NCBI GenBank assembly: GCA_016787645.1
Contig: JAEUUF010000013.1
Span: 372,001 to 436,000, forward strand
Direction of reading: 5' to 3'
DNA length: 64,000 nucleotides
Origin: Cyclobacteriaceae bacterium
GTDB lineage: Bacteria > Bacteroidota > Bacteroidia > Cytophagales > Cyclobacteriaceae
The notes under the pieces were generated by a model. That model was not told the origin of the DNA. It saw only the letters and a list, made by a program, of their open reading frames with translations, and ran no database searches. Every line of letters starts with the position of its first letter. Position 1 is the first letter of the stretch. The position numbers were made by a program, and so were the translations under genes. This document shows positions 45,931 to 54,793 of this stretch, piece after piece.

Positions 45931-47754
45931 CTATTCGTTAACGAGCACTTTGTTGCGTTCGCGCTTTCGATCGTTTTCGTTGAGGTAGATCTTACGCAGA
46001 CGAATCGACTTCGGAGTAACCTCGACGTATTCGTCCCCCTGGATATATTCCAGTGCTTCTTCGAGTGTAAGTTTGATGGCCGGTGCAATGCGCATCTTCT
46101 CCTCTGATCCGGAGGCGCGCATGTTCGTGAGTTTCTTCGTCTTGGTAACATTTACCACCAGGTCACCACCGCGGTTGTTTTCACCGATGACTTGCCCGGT
46201 ATATACCGGGTCACCCGGCTCCACAAAGAATTTTCCGCGATCCTGAAGGTTGTGCAGGGAGAATGGAATGGCCTCCCCTTCTTCCATACTGATCAGGCTT
46301 CCGTTGATGCGGCCAGGAATCTCGCCCTTGAAGGGTTGGTATTCCTTGTACCGGTGCGTGACGACTGCCTCTCCGGCTGACACGTTCATCATGTAATTGC
46401 GAAGGCCGATAATTCCGCGCGAAGGCATCATGAACTTCAGGATCATCCGATCGCCCTTGGGTTCCATGTTGGTCATTTCCCCTTTGCGCATTGAAACTGT
46501 TTCAATCGCTTTTCCGGCTACATTTTCCGGGAGGTCAATGGTCAACTCTTCTATGGGTTCACAACGAACCCCATTGATTTCCTTGTAGATCACCTGGGGC
46601 TGCCCAATTTGGAGCTCGTACCCCTCACGGCGCATGGTTTCGATCAATACAGAAAGGTGAAGGACACCACGGCCGTATACGATAAAACTATCTGCTGAAC
46701 CGGTTTCGCCAAGACGCATGGCCAGGTTTTTTTCCAGTTCCTTGTCGAGCCGATCCTTAATGTGGCGGCTGGTAACGTACTTCCCTTCCTTGCCATAGAA
46801 CGGCGAATTGTTGATGGTGAAAAGCATACTCATCGTAGGCTCATCGATGGCGATGGAGCGGAGGGCTTCCGGTTTCTCAATGTCAGCGATGGTGTCACCG
46901 ATTTCGAATCCTTCGATACCGACGATCGCGCAGATTTCTCCCGCTTTTACCTCGTCCATCTTCTTCTTGTCAAACCCTTCGAAAACATACACTTCCTTAA
47001 TGCGTGTTTTCACCATGCCATTTCCATCACGTTTCACGAGCGCTACCGGCTGACCGGCCTTCACGCTTCCGCGCTGCACCCGCCCGATGGCTACACGACC
47101 GATGTAGGAGGAGTACTCGAGCGAAGTAATCAGCAATTGCGTGGTGCCTTCATCAATTTTGGGCGCAGGAATATGCTCAATGACACCTTCAATGAGCGAC
47201 GTAATATCCGTAGTGGGTTTCTTCCAATCCGTGCTCATCCAGCCCTGTTTGGCAGAACCGTAGAAGGTCGGGAAATTCAATTGATCCTCGGTGGCATCGA
47301 GCGCGAACATCAAGTCGAATACCTGCTCGTGTACTTCATCCGGGGTACAGTTCTTCTTGTCCACCTTGTTGATGACGACAATGGGTTTCAACCCAAGTTG
47401 CAGCGCTTTCTGCAGCACAAAGCGGGTCTGGGGCATCGGCCCTTCAAACGCATCAACGAGCAACAGGCAACCGTCGGCCATATTGAGCACGCGTTCCACC
47501 TCGCCCCCGAAATCGCTGTGACCCGGGGTATCGATGACATTGATTTTGTAGTCTTTGTATCGTACCGAAACGTTCTTGGCCAGGATGGTAATGCCACGCT
47601 CCCGCTCCAGGTCATTGCTGTCCATGATCAGTTCCCCGGGGTTTTCATGGTCTTTGAAAAGGTGCCCGGCATGCAAAAGTTTATCCACCAGGGTGGTTTT
47701 TCCGTGGTCAACGTGTGCGATAATAGCGATGTTCCTGATCTTACTGGCCTCCAT
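45931..47754 (-). CDS. typA: Ribosome-associated GTPase TypA/BipA
   Basis: A 607-residue translational GTPase. The G1 motif is AHVDHGKT at 13-20, followed by the RERGITI switch I, DTPGHSDF (G3) and NKVDKK (G4). Then come the EF-G-like domains and the BipA-specific C-terminus. It binds 70S ribosomes and helps subunit assembly and growth under stress. It has a canonical TATCTTTG box 38 bases upstream of its start. Confidence 0.97.
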   Translation of the reverse strand: MEASKIRNIAIIAHVDHGKTTLVDKLLHAGHLFKDHENPGELIMDSNDLERERGITILAKNVSVRYKDYKINVIDTPGHSDFGGEVERVLNMADGCLLLVDAFEGPMPQTRFVLQKALQLGLKPIVVINKVDKKNCTPDEVHEQVFDLMFALDATEDQLNFPTFYGSAKQGWMSTDWKKPTTDITSLIEGVIEHIPAPKIDEGTTQLLITSLEYSSYIGRVAIGRVQRGSVKAGQPVALVKRDGNGMVKTRIKEVYVFEGFDKKKMDEVKAGEICAIVGIEGFEIGDTIADIEKPEALRSIAIDEPTMSMLFTINNSPFYGKEGKYVTSRHIKDRLDKELEKNLAMRLGETGSADSFIVYGRGVLHLSVLIETMRREGYELQIGQPQVIYKEINGVRCEPIEELTIDLPENVAGKAIETVSMRKGEMTNMEPKGDRMILKFMMPSRGIIGLRNYMMNVSAGEAVVTHRYKEYQPFKGEIPGRINGSLISMEEGEAIPFSLHNLQDRGKFFVEPGDPVYTGQVIGENNRGGDLVVNVTKTKKLTNMRASGSEEKMRIAPAIKLTLEEALEYIQGDEYVEVTPKSIRLRKIYLNENDRKRERNKVLVNE

Positions 47755-47791
47755 AACTGATTAAATCCTGCGTTTTTAATAAAATAAGGTG

Positions 47792-47799
47792 CAAAGATA
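47792..47799 (-). promoter_or_regulatory. -7 box of typA
   Basis: On the minus strand TATCTTTG is an exact match to TAnnTTTG, 37 bases before the typA ATG. Confidence 0.6.
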
Positions 47800-47872
47800 A
47801 CCGAATTTGAGCAGATACTATGGGTCCCCCGGCAAAACCGGCGGTGGTGTTGACTGGGTTCAGCCGAGGTGA

Positions 47873-48322
47873 CTAAACCTCTTCAAACTCAGGAAACTCT
47901 TCCAGGAATTCAGGGTCAACTCCATGTCTTGGTGCAAGACAGCAATAGTGTACCATCCCGTTTGAAACGGCCACATATTTTGCCCCAATGGTCATGTTGT
48001 AAATGGCGGCTTGGTTGAAGGCCCGCTGGGAAAGTTTGAGGGCGGCTGACTTACACTCGACAAGCATCCATGGTTTGCCCTTGCGGTTGTAGACCAGGAT
48101 GTCTGATCGCTTTTGGAGTGTATTATAAGTGAGGCTGCCCTCAATCCGAAAGAGTGATTTGGGGTAAAACCGGTGATGAATGAGGTAATTGATTACGTGC
48201 TGACGCACCCACTCTTCCGGTGTCAGCACGATGTACTTCTTGCGAATCGAATCAAAAATGAAGACTTTTCCACTGCTCTTCTTAACTTTGACATCAAAGG
48301 AAGGAAGATTGAGGGGTGCCAT
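47873..48322 (-). CDS. Stand-alone HsdR N-terminal-type nuclease domain protein
   Basis: A 149-residue protein equal to the N-terminal domain of type I restriction enzyme R subunits. The PD-(D/E)xK active site can be seen: Asp74 in RSDILVYN and Glu89-Cys-Lys91 in LVECKSA, with Gln104 following in the helix. No helicase, hsdM or hsdS gene is nearby, so this is not a restriction system. Single-domain members are widespread in Bacteroidota as housekeeping genes of unknown function. ATG at 48322 is preferred to a longer frame. Its start is only 17 bases from the start of the divergent AMP nucleosidase gene. Confidence 0.85.
   Translation of the reverse strand: MAPLNLPSFDVKVKKSSGKVFIFDSIRKKYIVLTPEEWVRQHVINYLIHHRFYPKSLFRIEGSLTYNTLQKRSDILVYNRKGKPWMLVECKSAALKLSQRAFNQAAIYNMTIGAKYVAVSNGMVHYCCLAPRHGVDPEFLEEFPEFEEV
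48283..48290 (+). promoter_or_regulatory. -7 box candidate for AMP nucleosidase, inside the HsdR-N gene
   Basis: TAACTTTG is an exact match to TAnnTTTG, 49 bases before the ATG at 48340, and lies in the coding region of the divergent gene. Confidence 0.5.
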
Positions 48323-48339
48323 TAAACGAAGTACACGAA

Positions 48340-49110
48340 ATGAAAACGAAAGAACAAATTGTTGAGAATTGGTTGCCACGCTACACCGGGCTTTCCCTGG
48401 AAGAATTCGGCGAGTACATCCTGCTCACCAATTTCGACAACTACGTGCATAAGTTTGCGGAATGGCACAATACCGAAGTACATGGCCGTGACCGGGCCAT
48501 GCGCAGCGCGACGGCCGACGGCATTACCATCATCAACTTCGGCATGGGCAGTCCAAACGCCGCCACCATCATGGACTGTCTCACCGCGGTAAAGCCAAAG
48601 GCCTGCTTATTCCTCGGCAAATGCGGAGGGCTCAAGAAGAAGAACGACCTGGGCGACTTCATCCTTCCCATTGCAGCCATTCGCGGCGAAGGTACTTCCA
48701 ACGACTACTTCCCGCCCGAAGTCCCGGCACTTCCTGCTTTCATGTTGCAGAAAGCCATTTCAACTACCATACGTGACTACAACCAGGACTATTGGACGGG
48801 TACGGTGTACACCACCAACCGGCGGGTTTGGGAATGGGACGATCAGTTCAAGTCGTACCTTCTGAAGATCCGCGCCATGGCGATCGATATGGAAACGGCA
48901 ACCATTTTTTCGACTGCGTTTTACAACGAGATCCCAGCCGGTGCGCTCTTGATGGTTTCCGATCAACCCATGTTTCCCGACGGCGTGAAGACCGAGGCGA
49001 GCGACAAAGTGATCACAGCGAGTTTTGTGGACCTGCATCTCAAAATTGGCATCGATTCCTTGCGCCAGCTGATCAACAAAGGGATGACCGTAAAGCACCT
49101 GTTGTACTAG
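48340..49110 (+). CDS. amn: AMP nucleosidase (short Bacteroidota type)
   Basis: A 256-residue nucleoside phosphorylase-fold protein that splits AMP into adenine and ribose 5-phosphate. It has the phosphorylase core (FGMGSPNAATIMDCL near 68-82, FLGKCGGLK near 91-99) and the catalytic MAIDMETATIF block near 181-191. It lacks the long N-terminal domain of the E. coli enzyme, as usual in this phylum. The ATG at 48340 fits homologues; an upstream frame extension overlaps the neighbour's start. It is followed after 10 bases by a small membrane protein gene. Confidence 0.88.
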   Translation: MKTKEQIVENWLPRYTGLSLEEFGEYILLTNFDNYVHKFAEWHNTEVHGRDRAMRSATADGITIINFGMGSPNAATIMDCLTAVKPKACLFLGKCGGLKKKNDLGDFILPIAAIRGEGTSNDYFPPEVPALPAFMLQKAISTTIRDYNQDYWTGTVYTTNRRVWEWDDQFKSYLLKIRAMAIDMETATIFSTAFYNEIPAGALLMVSDQPMFPDGVKTEASDKVITASFVDLHLKIGIDSLRQLINKGMTVKHLLY

Positions 49111-49120
49111 CTGCGAAGTG

Positions 49121-49603
49121 ATGGATAGCTCTCAACCTATCGACTTTCACACCTCTCCCTATTTTCCAGGATCTTTACGCGCGTTGGGAGTAATTACACT
49201 TTTCTTGCTGGTAGTTCCAGGTATTCACTGGATGGCCAAAGTAATCATACTATTAATTGGCCTGGTACTGGTCACCTCGCATAACCGGCTTCGTTTTGAT
49301 ATGGCCAAAAAGGAGTATTTCGACTACGTCTGGATGCTCGGATTTCGTTGGGGTGAAGGTGACCATTTTGACAGGATCGAATACCTATTTCTCAAACGTA
49401 ACCGAATGAGGCAAAACATGAATTCGATGATGTCTTCATCCACGATTCATATGAATGTGTACGACGGTTACCTGCGCATTTCTGAAAAGAACAAGATCCA
49501 CCTGCTCACCTCGCGCAACAAGGAAACGGTAATGAAGAAGCTAAAGGCGTTGGCCTCAATACTGAATGTGGATATCCTGGATTATACCGATCGCGAAGCC
49601 TGA
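49121..49603 (+). CDS. Small membrane protein of unknown function
   Basis: A 160-residue protein with two hydrophobic segments (about 20-55) and a soluble C-terminal domain (60-160) that resembles the general PH-like shape (DYVWMLGFRWGEGDHFDRIEY). The family is not recognised. A GTG lies one codon before the ATG. It probably shares the amn transcript. Its end overlaps the convergent MFS gene by 22 bases. Confidence 0.6.
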   Translation: MDSSQPIDFHTSPYFPGSLRALGVITLFLLVVPGIHWMAKVIILLIGLVLVTSHNRLRFDMAKKEYFDYVWMLGFRWGEGDHFDRIEYLFLKRNRMRQNMNSMMSSSTIHMNVYDGYLRISEKNKIHLLTSRNKETVMKKLKALASILNVDILDYTDREA

Positions 49604-50898
49604 GGTTTGAGCCGAAGGGCATTGACCCTTGTCAAGAGCAGCATGCCCATGAGAAAGAAGCTGGCCAGCGCCAGCGTGCTGTTCCGCATGCTGCCCGTCA
49701 GTTGCTCGATCAATCCATAGGAGAATGTCCCCGCCACGATCGAAAGATTAAAGGTCACATCAAAGAAGCTGAAATAAGAAGCATGATCGATGGTGGTCTC
49801 GGGAATCAACTTGGCATACGTGGCTCTTGACAGCGATTGGATGCCCCCCATGACCAGCCCAACGAGGGTGGCCACTCCATAGAACTCGTATTCCGTTTTG
49901 AGGAGGTAGGCTAGGCCACAGATGCCAATCCAAATACCAATCATGATCATCAAGGCTAGTTTGTTGCCCAGTCGTTGGGATACCCTGGCAAACAGGTGAG
50001 CGCCTATTACACCCACAAATTGAATGATCAGAACGGTGAGGATGAGCTTGCCTGCTTCGAGTTTAAGTTCCTTGGATCCAAAAGTCGCCGCGAGATACAT
50101 TACCGTCTGTACACCCATGTTAAAGAAGAAGTAGGCCAGGAGATAATGACGAAGGTCTGCATAGTGCGCAAGGCTTCTCCAAACTTTAAGCAGCTCATCA
50201 TAGCCGTGCCATATCAGGCGCTTGCCCGACTGGACACGCCGTTGCTCCGGCAGGTATTTGAACGTGTACTGCGAAAATCCAATCCACCAAAGACCGACGA
50301 GCAGGAATGCGAATCGCGTGGCGATACCCTCGGAAGGAAAGCCGAAGGTGGACCAGTTCATGATCATGACCAGGTTAATCACCAGCAGCACCACGCCGCC
50401 GTAATAGCCCATGGAATAACCGCGGGCGCTGGTGACATCCATTCGGTCTTCCGTGACGATCTCCGGGAGGAAGGCATCATAAAATACAACGCTCCCTGCA
50501 TAACCTACGCTGGCAAGTATGCTGCAGCCGATTCCCCATTCAATATTGGGGCCTTCGAAAAAGTACAGCCCCATACATCCCGCGCCTCCCAGGAATACAA
50601 AGATCTTCATGTACAATTTCTTATTGCCCGAATAATCTGCCATGCCAGACAACAAAGGCAGCAACGGGGCAATCAGCAGGAAGGATACGCTCAGCGCGTA
50701 GGAATAGAGTACAGAGTTGGCAATCGTAAAACCCATGAAACTGACCTGGTCGCCACCCGTTGCCGTCGTGGTGACCGCCTGGTAATAGACCGGAAATATG
50801 GCAGAGGTAATGACGAGGGAATAGACCGAGTTGGCCCAATCGTACACGCACCAGGCCCGAATGGTTCGGGGATTATTCTTCTCTAGTGCGGCGATCAT
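49582..50898 (-). CDS. MFS transporter of the UMF1/Atg22-like family
   Basis: A 438-residue permease with about 12 transmembrane segments. The N-terminal WCVYDWANSVYSLVITSAIFP (residues 16-36, signature YDWANS) marks the UMF1 family, related to fungal vacuolar Atg22. Substrates in bacteria are not known; amino-acid or peptide efflux is possible. It is a single-gene transcript that starts just upstream of the terminator of the exb operon. Confidence 0.9.
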   Translation of the reverse strand: MIAALEKNNPRTIRAWCVYDWANSVYSLVITSAIFPVYYQAVTTTATGGDQVSFMGFTIANSVLYSYALSVSFLLIAPLLPLLSGMADYSGNKKLYMKIFVFLGGAGCMGLYFFEGPNIEWGIGCSILASVGYAGSVVFYDAFLPEIVTEDRMDVTSARGYSMGYYGGVVLLVINLVMIMNWSTFGFPSEGIATRFAFLLVGLWWIGFSQYTFKYLPEQRRVQSGKRLIWHGYDELLKVWRSLAHYADLRHYLLAYFFFNMGVQTVMYLAATFGSKELKLEAGKLILTVLIIQFVGVIGAHLFARVSQRLGNKLALMIMIGIWIGICGLAYLLKTEYEFYGVATLVGLVMGGIQSLSRATYAKLIPETTIDHASYFSFFDVTFNLSIVAGTFSYGLIEQLTGSMRNSTLALASFFLMGMLLLTRVNALRLKPQASRSV

Positions 50899-50908
50899 AA
50901 CTCAAGGT

Positions 50909-50936
50909 AAAGAAAAAGCCCCTGTCGCAGGGGCTT
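50909..50936 (-). terminator. Rho-independent terminator of the exbBDD operon
   Basis: AAGCCCCTG (50916-50924) and CAGGGGCTT (50928-50936) with a three-base loop, followed on the minus strand by TTTTTCTTT. Confidence 0.9.
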
Positions 50937-50958
50937 CTTCACTTCAAGATAGACTCTT

Positions 50959-51423
50959 TTATTTTTCTTCCTTCTTTGCCAAGGTGGTATAAAGAATCTT
51001 CCGGGCATTGGCTTTTCGGAGTTCTGTCTCCACATCGGCGATAATGCCCCGTTTCGATTCTGAATCCACTTTCAACGAAACTGTCATTTGATCACGTTCG
51101 TTCTCCGGGATCATGTCACGCTGCCGGTTCACCCACAGAAGGATATCCTTAGGTTCGATGAACTGATCATCAACCTGGATCTTCGGCTCCTTACCAAACT
51201 GTTCAATCTTTCGGGGTTCTCCGATGTACAGGTTGGTAACCAGTGATTTGCGGAGCAGTTTCCTCAGCTGAGTAGCTTCCGGAATCCGCTGCTGCACATC
51301 GATGGCCGTCTCACGCAACTCGGTGGTCACCATGAAGAAAAACAACAACATGAAGACCACATCCGGCATTGAAGATGTCGGGATTTCCTGTTTCGGTTTG
51401 ATCTTCCCTTTAAATTTTCCCAT
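50959..51423 (-). CDS. ExbD/TolR-family protein, second copy
   Basis: A 154-residue single-pass inner-membrane protein. The transmembrane helix is near residues 20-42 (MPDVVFMLLFFFMV), with the proton-path Asp at the start (SMPDVVF), as in ExbD. The periplasmic part has two charged motifs. With ExbB it uses the proton gradient to drive a TonB-type partner. It is the last gene of the operon and is followed by a strong terminator. Confidence 0.9.
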   Translation of the reverse strand: MGKFKGKIKPKQEIPTSSMPDVVFMLLFFFMVTTELRETAIDVQQRIPEATQLRKLLRKSLVTNLYIGEPRKIEQFGKEPKIQVDDQFIEPKDILLWVNRQRDMIPENERDQMTVSLKVDSESKRGIIADVETELRKANARKILYTTLAKKEEK

Positions 51424-51444
51424 AAGTCAAAGTTCTAGTATCAT

Positions 51445-52023
51445 TTAGTTACCCACCTTGGTCGGTTCAGCGATGGAAAGCTGCATGGGGATTTCTACGG
51501 TCCCATCCGGACGCTTGCCACGACCTTTGTCGTAAATCGCCTGGTTTTCCGGATTACCCAAGTCCGAGGAAATCTCACGCCAGCGAGCATTGGTTACTCC
51601 CGCTCTGTCCGCGTATACATCATAATAAGCGCCTTGGATAATATCCAGGATTTCGATGAAACGCTTGTGCGAGGTTCCACGGTCAGTTTTATACGATACG
51701 ATCGCTTTCTCCGGGCTATCGGAAGACAGCGGGTCGGCACCGTAATTCGTGATGAACTTCTTGATCATCTCCTTCAGTCCGGACACGTCAGACATCGGTT
51801 CACCCTCGACGAGCAACGCGTCGGAAGAGTTGATCTGAATCTTGAACATGTTGTGCTCAGAGACCTTTACATCGGTCGGGGGCACGGCTTCCGGCGGAGG
51901 GGGCAACTGGATGCTCAACCCCCGGTCGTTGGCGATCGTGGTTGTCACCAGGAAGAACGTCAACAGGAGGAACGCAATGTCCGCCATCGACGCGTTAGGT
52001 ATTTCAGGGGTTGCGCGAGCCAT
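51445..52023 (-). CDS. ExbD/TolR-family protein, first copy
   Basis: A 192-residue ExbD paralogue with the membrane helix near 13-33 (SMADIAFLLLTFFLVTT) and conserved Asp15. It is longer than the second copy, with an added region (about 95-150) in the periplasmic part. Two different ExbD genes side by side are common in Bacteroidota and may form a mixed dimer in the ExbB pore. Its ATG overlaps the stop of the small membrane protein gene by one base (TAATG). Confidence 0.9.
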   Translation of the reverse strand: MARATPEIPNASMADIAFLLLTFFLVTTTIANDRGLSIQLPPPPEAVPPTDVKVSEHNMFKIQINSSDALLVEGEPMSDVSGLKEMIKKFITNYGADPLSSDSPEKAIVSYKTDRGTSHKRFIEILDIIQGAYYDVYADRAGVTNARWREISSDLGNPENQAIYDKGRGKRPDGTVEIPMQLSIAEPTKVGN

Positions 52024-52388
52024 TACTTGATTGCTTTATGGAAGAAGGAGTAAATCAGTCCAACTACCGATACAACAAAGACAATGTAAAGCATGATCAA
52101 TCCCGCTCCAATCATCTTGGAACTCTGGGCCGTCGTTCCGAGTGCCGCCGCCTTAATGGTGACTTCATCACCGGACATGGCGTAGGAAATCACGAAGATC
52201 ACAACCAGCAAGAGGATCGCTGCACCCGAACGAACCAGTTCTTTGGGCGCCTTCAACGCGTTGATGAGCGGAAGCACAATCAAGGCGGCGAGCGCTACGA
52301 AGAAAAGGAAGTATCCAAAGTACAGGCCTCCTGAAATCAGGCTACAGCCGAAGTCGCTGATACCAAAATCAATACAAGCCTGATCCAT
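52023..52388 (-). CDS. Small membrane protein between exbB and exbD
   Basis: A 121-residue protein with three hydrophobic segments (about 20-42, 55-70, 92-115). It is coupled on both sides by one-base TAATG overlaps: to exbB upstream and to exbD downstream. I do not recognise a named family. Its fixed place suggests it is a part of, or assembly factor for, the ExbB/ExbD motor of this phylum. Confidence 0.75.
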   Translation of the reverse strand: MDQACIDFGISDFGCSLISGGLYFGYFLFFVALAALIVLPLINALKAPKELVRSGAAILLLVVIFVISYAMSGDEVTIKAAALGTTAQSSKMIGAGLIMLYIVFVVSVVGLIYSFFHKAIK

Positions 52389-53173
52389 TATTTCACCAAT
52401 TTATATTTCACCAATAAGTCAACCAGGGAGATGGAAGCATCTTCCATAGCGTTCACCAGGCTGTCGATCTTGGACACGAGGTAGTTATAGAGAATCTGCA
52501 ACACCATACCTACGATAAGACCTCCTACGGTCGTGATCAAGGCGATTTTCATACCACCTGCAACAACCTGGGGAGAGATATCACCGGCTGCCTCGATTGC
52601 ATCGAAGGCAAACACCATCCCCACAACCGTTCCAAAGAATCCGAGCATGGGTCCGAGAGAGATGAAGAGCGAAATCCAGATGAGCCCGCTTTCCAATTTG
52701 CCCATTTCAACGCCGCCGTAGGAGACGACTGATTTCTCAACCATGTCAACCCCTTCCGAGGCGCGCATCAGGCCTTGTGTAAAAATAGAAGCTACGGGAC
52801 CTTTCGTGTTTTTCGTTACGTTTTTGGCCGCTTCCACGCCACCCTTCTGCAGAGCATCCTCTACCTGGGTGAGCAATTTCTTGGTGTTCGTTGTGGCCAG
52901 GTTGAGCACAATAATACGCTCAATGGAGATAGACAGCCCCAGGATCAGACAGATCAAAATGGGCCACATGAAGGGTGCACCCCCTTCAATGAACTTCTCC
53001 TTTACAAGTTGATGGAATGACTGCTCCTCCGGAGTATCCGTCGACGCGTCAGCAGCTACTGCAGCCGGCTGCTCGGTGGCTGGGGCCTGGGCGGTCGAGT
53101 CCTGGGCGAAAGAAGCATACGCCCCCAGCAGGAGGGTACAAACGATAGCGAAAATCGAGAATCTTTTTTTCAT
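52388..53173 (-). CDS. ExbB/TolQ/MotA-type proton channel protein
   Basis: A 261-residue protein. It has a signal-like N-terminus (FAIVCTLLLGAYASFAQ) followed by a Gln/Ala/Thr-rich linker, then the three transmembrane helices of ExbB at about 70-92, 165-185 and 205-225. The conserved FFGTVVGMVFAF and ALITTVGGLIVGM blocks are visible. The extra N-terminal export signal is a known variant in Bacteroidota. The ATG at 53173 is chosen because it begins the signal. The promoter is strong (TTTG, 17 bases, TAATTTTG). Confidence 0.9.
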   Translation of the reverse strand: MKKRFSIFAIVCTLLLGAYASFAQDSTAQAPATEQPAAVAADASTDTPEEQSFHQLVKEKFIEGGAPFMWPILICLILGLSISIERIIVLNLATTNTKKLLTQVEDALQKGGVEAAKNVTKNTKGPVASIFTQGLMRASEGVDMVEKSVVSYGGVEMGKLESGLIWISLFISLGPMLGFFGTVVGMVFAFDAIEAAGDISPQVVAGGMKIALITTVGGLIVGMVLQILYNYLVSKIDSLVNAMEDASISLVDLLVKYKLVK

Positions 53174-53205
53174 GGTTAAAGGTTTAGGTCTATTCTTGAA
53201 GTGGC

Positions 53206-53234
53206 CAAAATTAAAGTTTTTGTCTGTTTCCAAA
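53206..53234 (-). promoter_or_regulatory. Promoter of the exbBDD operon
   Basis: On the minus strand TTTG (53234-53231) and TAATTTTG (53213-53206), with 17 bases between them: an exact -33/-7 pair of the Bacteroidota type, 32 bases before the ATG. Confidence 0.65.
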
Positions 53235-53506
53235 CAAGAAAACACAATTTTTTCCAAGAAAACCCTCCCTTTGGCAAAACGCTCGTTTGGATTAATCCCC
53301 TCAACGGCCAAAAGTCACTTTAAACGGAGGATTTACAATAATTACCAAAGATACCGAATACTCCTCCTGACGGAGTGGCTCAATCCTGGCGTTAAGTTCA
53401 AAGCTGTGAAGCCCTGACGATGCATGAGGGGCACCGCTATGTTTGGTTTGACCCTAAGCAATAAATTACCTTGAACGTAGGCTTGATGAACTTGCATCCC
53501 CGTAAG
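53235..53506. other. Gene-free stretch between exbB and tRNA-Ser
   Basis: The whole gap from 53174 to 53548 is 375 bases. It holds the exb promoter at one end and the tRNA promoter at the other. In the middle I see no coding potential, no strong hairpin and no array; a reading frame here that runs through the tRNA gene is an artefact. Confidence 0.5.
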
Positions 53507-53537
53507 TTGGTTAAGGTCGAATTTATCCATTTCTTTG
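53507..53537 (+). promoter_or_regulatory. Promoter candidate for tRNA-Ser
   Basis: TTG at 53507-53509 and TTTCTTTG at 53530-53537 (seven of eight bases of TAnnTTTG) are 20 bases apart. The box ends 11 bases before the first base of the mature tRNA. Confidence 0.45.
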
Positions 53538-53548
53538 TGGCCTTTTCC

Positions 53549-53635
53549 GGAGAGGTGTCCGAGTGGTTGAAGGAGCACGCCTGGAAAGTGTGTATACTCG
53601 AAAGGGTATCGCGGGTTCGAATCCCGCCCTCTCCG
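53549..53635 (+). tRNA. tRNA-Ser, anticodon GGA
   Basis: An 87-base class II tRNA. Acceptor stem GGAGAGG (53549-53555) pairs with CCTCTCC (53628-53634), with discriminator G at 53635. The anticodon loop CTGGAAA at 53581-53587 has anticodon GGA at 53583-53585. The long variable arm (TACTCGAAAGGGTA) is typical of Ser, and GGTTCGAATCC is the T arm. CCA is not encoded. It reads codons UCC and UCU. Confidence 0.97.
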
Positions 53636-53679
53636 CAAGACCTTTCCAATCTTACAAGCCCATATTCAGCCCCGTGGAA

Positions 53680-53695
53680 ACCCTCAAAAGAGGGT
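53680..53695. terminator. Small stem-loop between tRNA-Ser and asparaginase
   Basis: ACCCTC (53680-53685), loop AAAA, GAGGGT (53690-53695). It may end the tRNA transcript, the convergent asparaginase transcript, or both; the T tract is weak on either strand. Confidence 0.4.
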
Positions 53696-53710
53696 CAATG
53701 GATGATCCCT

Positions 53711-54772
53711 TCACACGGTCATCTCTCCCGCCATAGGTTGAGAAATCAATACACGCGCCTCTTCCACTCCGAACTCTCCCAGCAATAACATCAATTTGGT
53801 GGCAGCTGCCTCGACCGTCATGTCGGCTCCACCTATGACACCGGCTTCCACCAAGCCCCGGCTTGTTTCGTACTTCCCTTGGACAACGCGACCCCCGGGA
53901 CACTGGGAGATGTTCAATATTATAAGCCCTCTGTCAATCGCTGCCTTCAGCAGCCTCAGGAACCAGGGAGCTGTTGGCGCGTTACCCGAGCCAAAGGTCT
54001 CCAGGATAACCGCCTTGAGACCCGGAGCACGCAATACGGAAGCGACCATTTCTTCAGTCATGCCCGGAAACAATTTGAGTATGGCAATCCGCTGATCAAA
54101 CTTCCGCAGCACCTTGAGTGGCCCGCTTCCTGGCGGTTGTATCAAGGTATCATTGTAGTCTATAGTTACCCCCGCCCGGGCCAACGGTGGATAGTTCTCC
54201 GACTGGAACGCATCAAAATGCATACTCTCCACTTTTTTGGAACGGCAACCCCGGATCAATTCAAAATCAAAAAAGACGGTGACTTCAGGCACCCGGGCTT
54301 TTCCATCGCGGAAAGCACTGGCGATTTCCAGGGCAGTAATGAGATTCTCCCGTGCGTCAGACCGTGACTCGCTAATCGGCAACTGCGCCCCGGTAAAAAC
54401 CACAGGCTTGGCCAGTCCTCTTAACATAAATGACAATGCCGAAGCGGTATAGGCCATCGTATCCGTTCCATGAAGTATCACAAAACCGTCTTGTGTATCG
54501 TAATGTTTTTCAATAATCGAGCCGATTGACTGCCAATGTGGGGGCTCCACATCCGATGAGTCGATGGGCTCCTCGAAGGCGATGACCGTCAGTTGGAGAA
54601 ACAAGTTCCGTAAGGCCGGCAAGTGTTCCAGGATCAGGGAAAAGTCAAAGGGTTGCAGCACACCCTCGGCATCGCGGACCATACCAAAAGTGCCCCCCGT
54701 ATAAATAATCATCACCCGTGCCCGGGGTTTGGCAGGCAGCGAGGTGTCGATGGTGAGTGTCTTGTAATTCAT
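53711..54772 (-). CDS. Type I (cytoplasmic) L-asparaginase
   Basis: A 353-residue enzyme that hydrolyses asparagine to aspartate and ammonia. The first catalytic Thr is in IYTGGTFG (Thr25/Thr28) and the second motif is HGTDTMAYT with Thr103 and Asp104. The catalytic Lys is in the FTGAQLP region that follows. No signal peptide, so cytoplasmic type I. It lies 21 bases after tatD and is the last gene of an envelope/housekeeping operon. Confidence 0.92.
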   Translation of the reverse strand: MNYKTLTIDTSLPAKPRARVMIIYTGGTFGMVRDAEGVLQPFDFSLILEHLPALRNLFLQLTVIAFEEPIDSSDVEPPHWQSIGSIIEKHYDTQDGFVILHGTDTMAYTASALSFMLRGLAKPVVFTGAQLPISESRSDARENLITALEIASAFRDGKARVPEVTVFFDFELIRGCRSKKVESMHFDAFQSENYPPLARAGVTIDYNDTLIQPPGSGPLKVLRKFDQRIAILKLFPGMTEEMVASVLRAPGLKAVILETFGSGNAPTAPWFLRLLKAAIDRGLIILNISQCPGGRVVQGKYETSRGLVEAGVIGGADMTVEAAATKLMLLLGEFGVEEARVLISQPMAGEMTV

Positions 54773-54793
54773 CTACGGAAAGCTACAGGTTTG

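Noticed and set aside
46762..47760. Long plus-strand frame opposite typA
   Set aside because: Shadow of a highly conserved GTPase gene; no domain features.
47873..48322. Type I restriction system
   Set aside because: Only the HsdR N-terminal domain is present; no helicase part, hsdM or hsdS in the window.
49975..50886. Plus-strand frame opposite the MFS gene
   Set aside because: Composition is basic and low in structure, with no promoter; the minus-strand permease is clear.
53342..53649. Minus-strand frames through tRNA-Ser containing [11 protein letters not shown]
   Set aside because: A well-known artefact of translating the complement of a tRNA-Ser gene.
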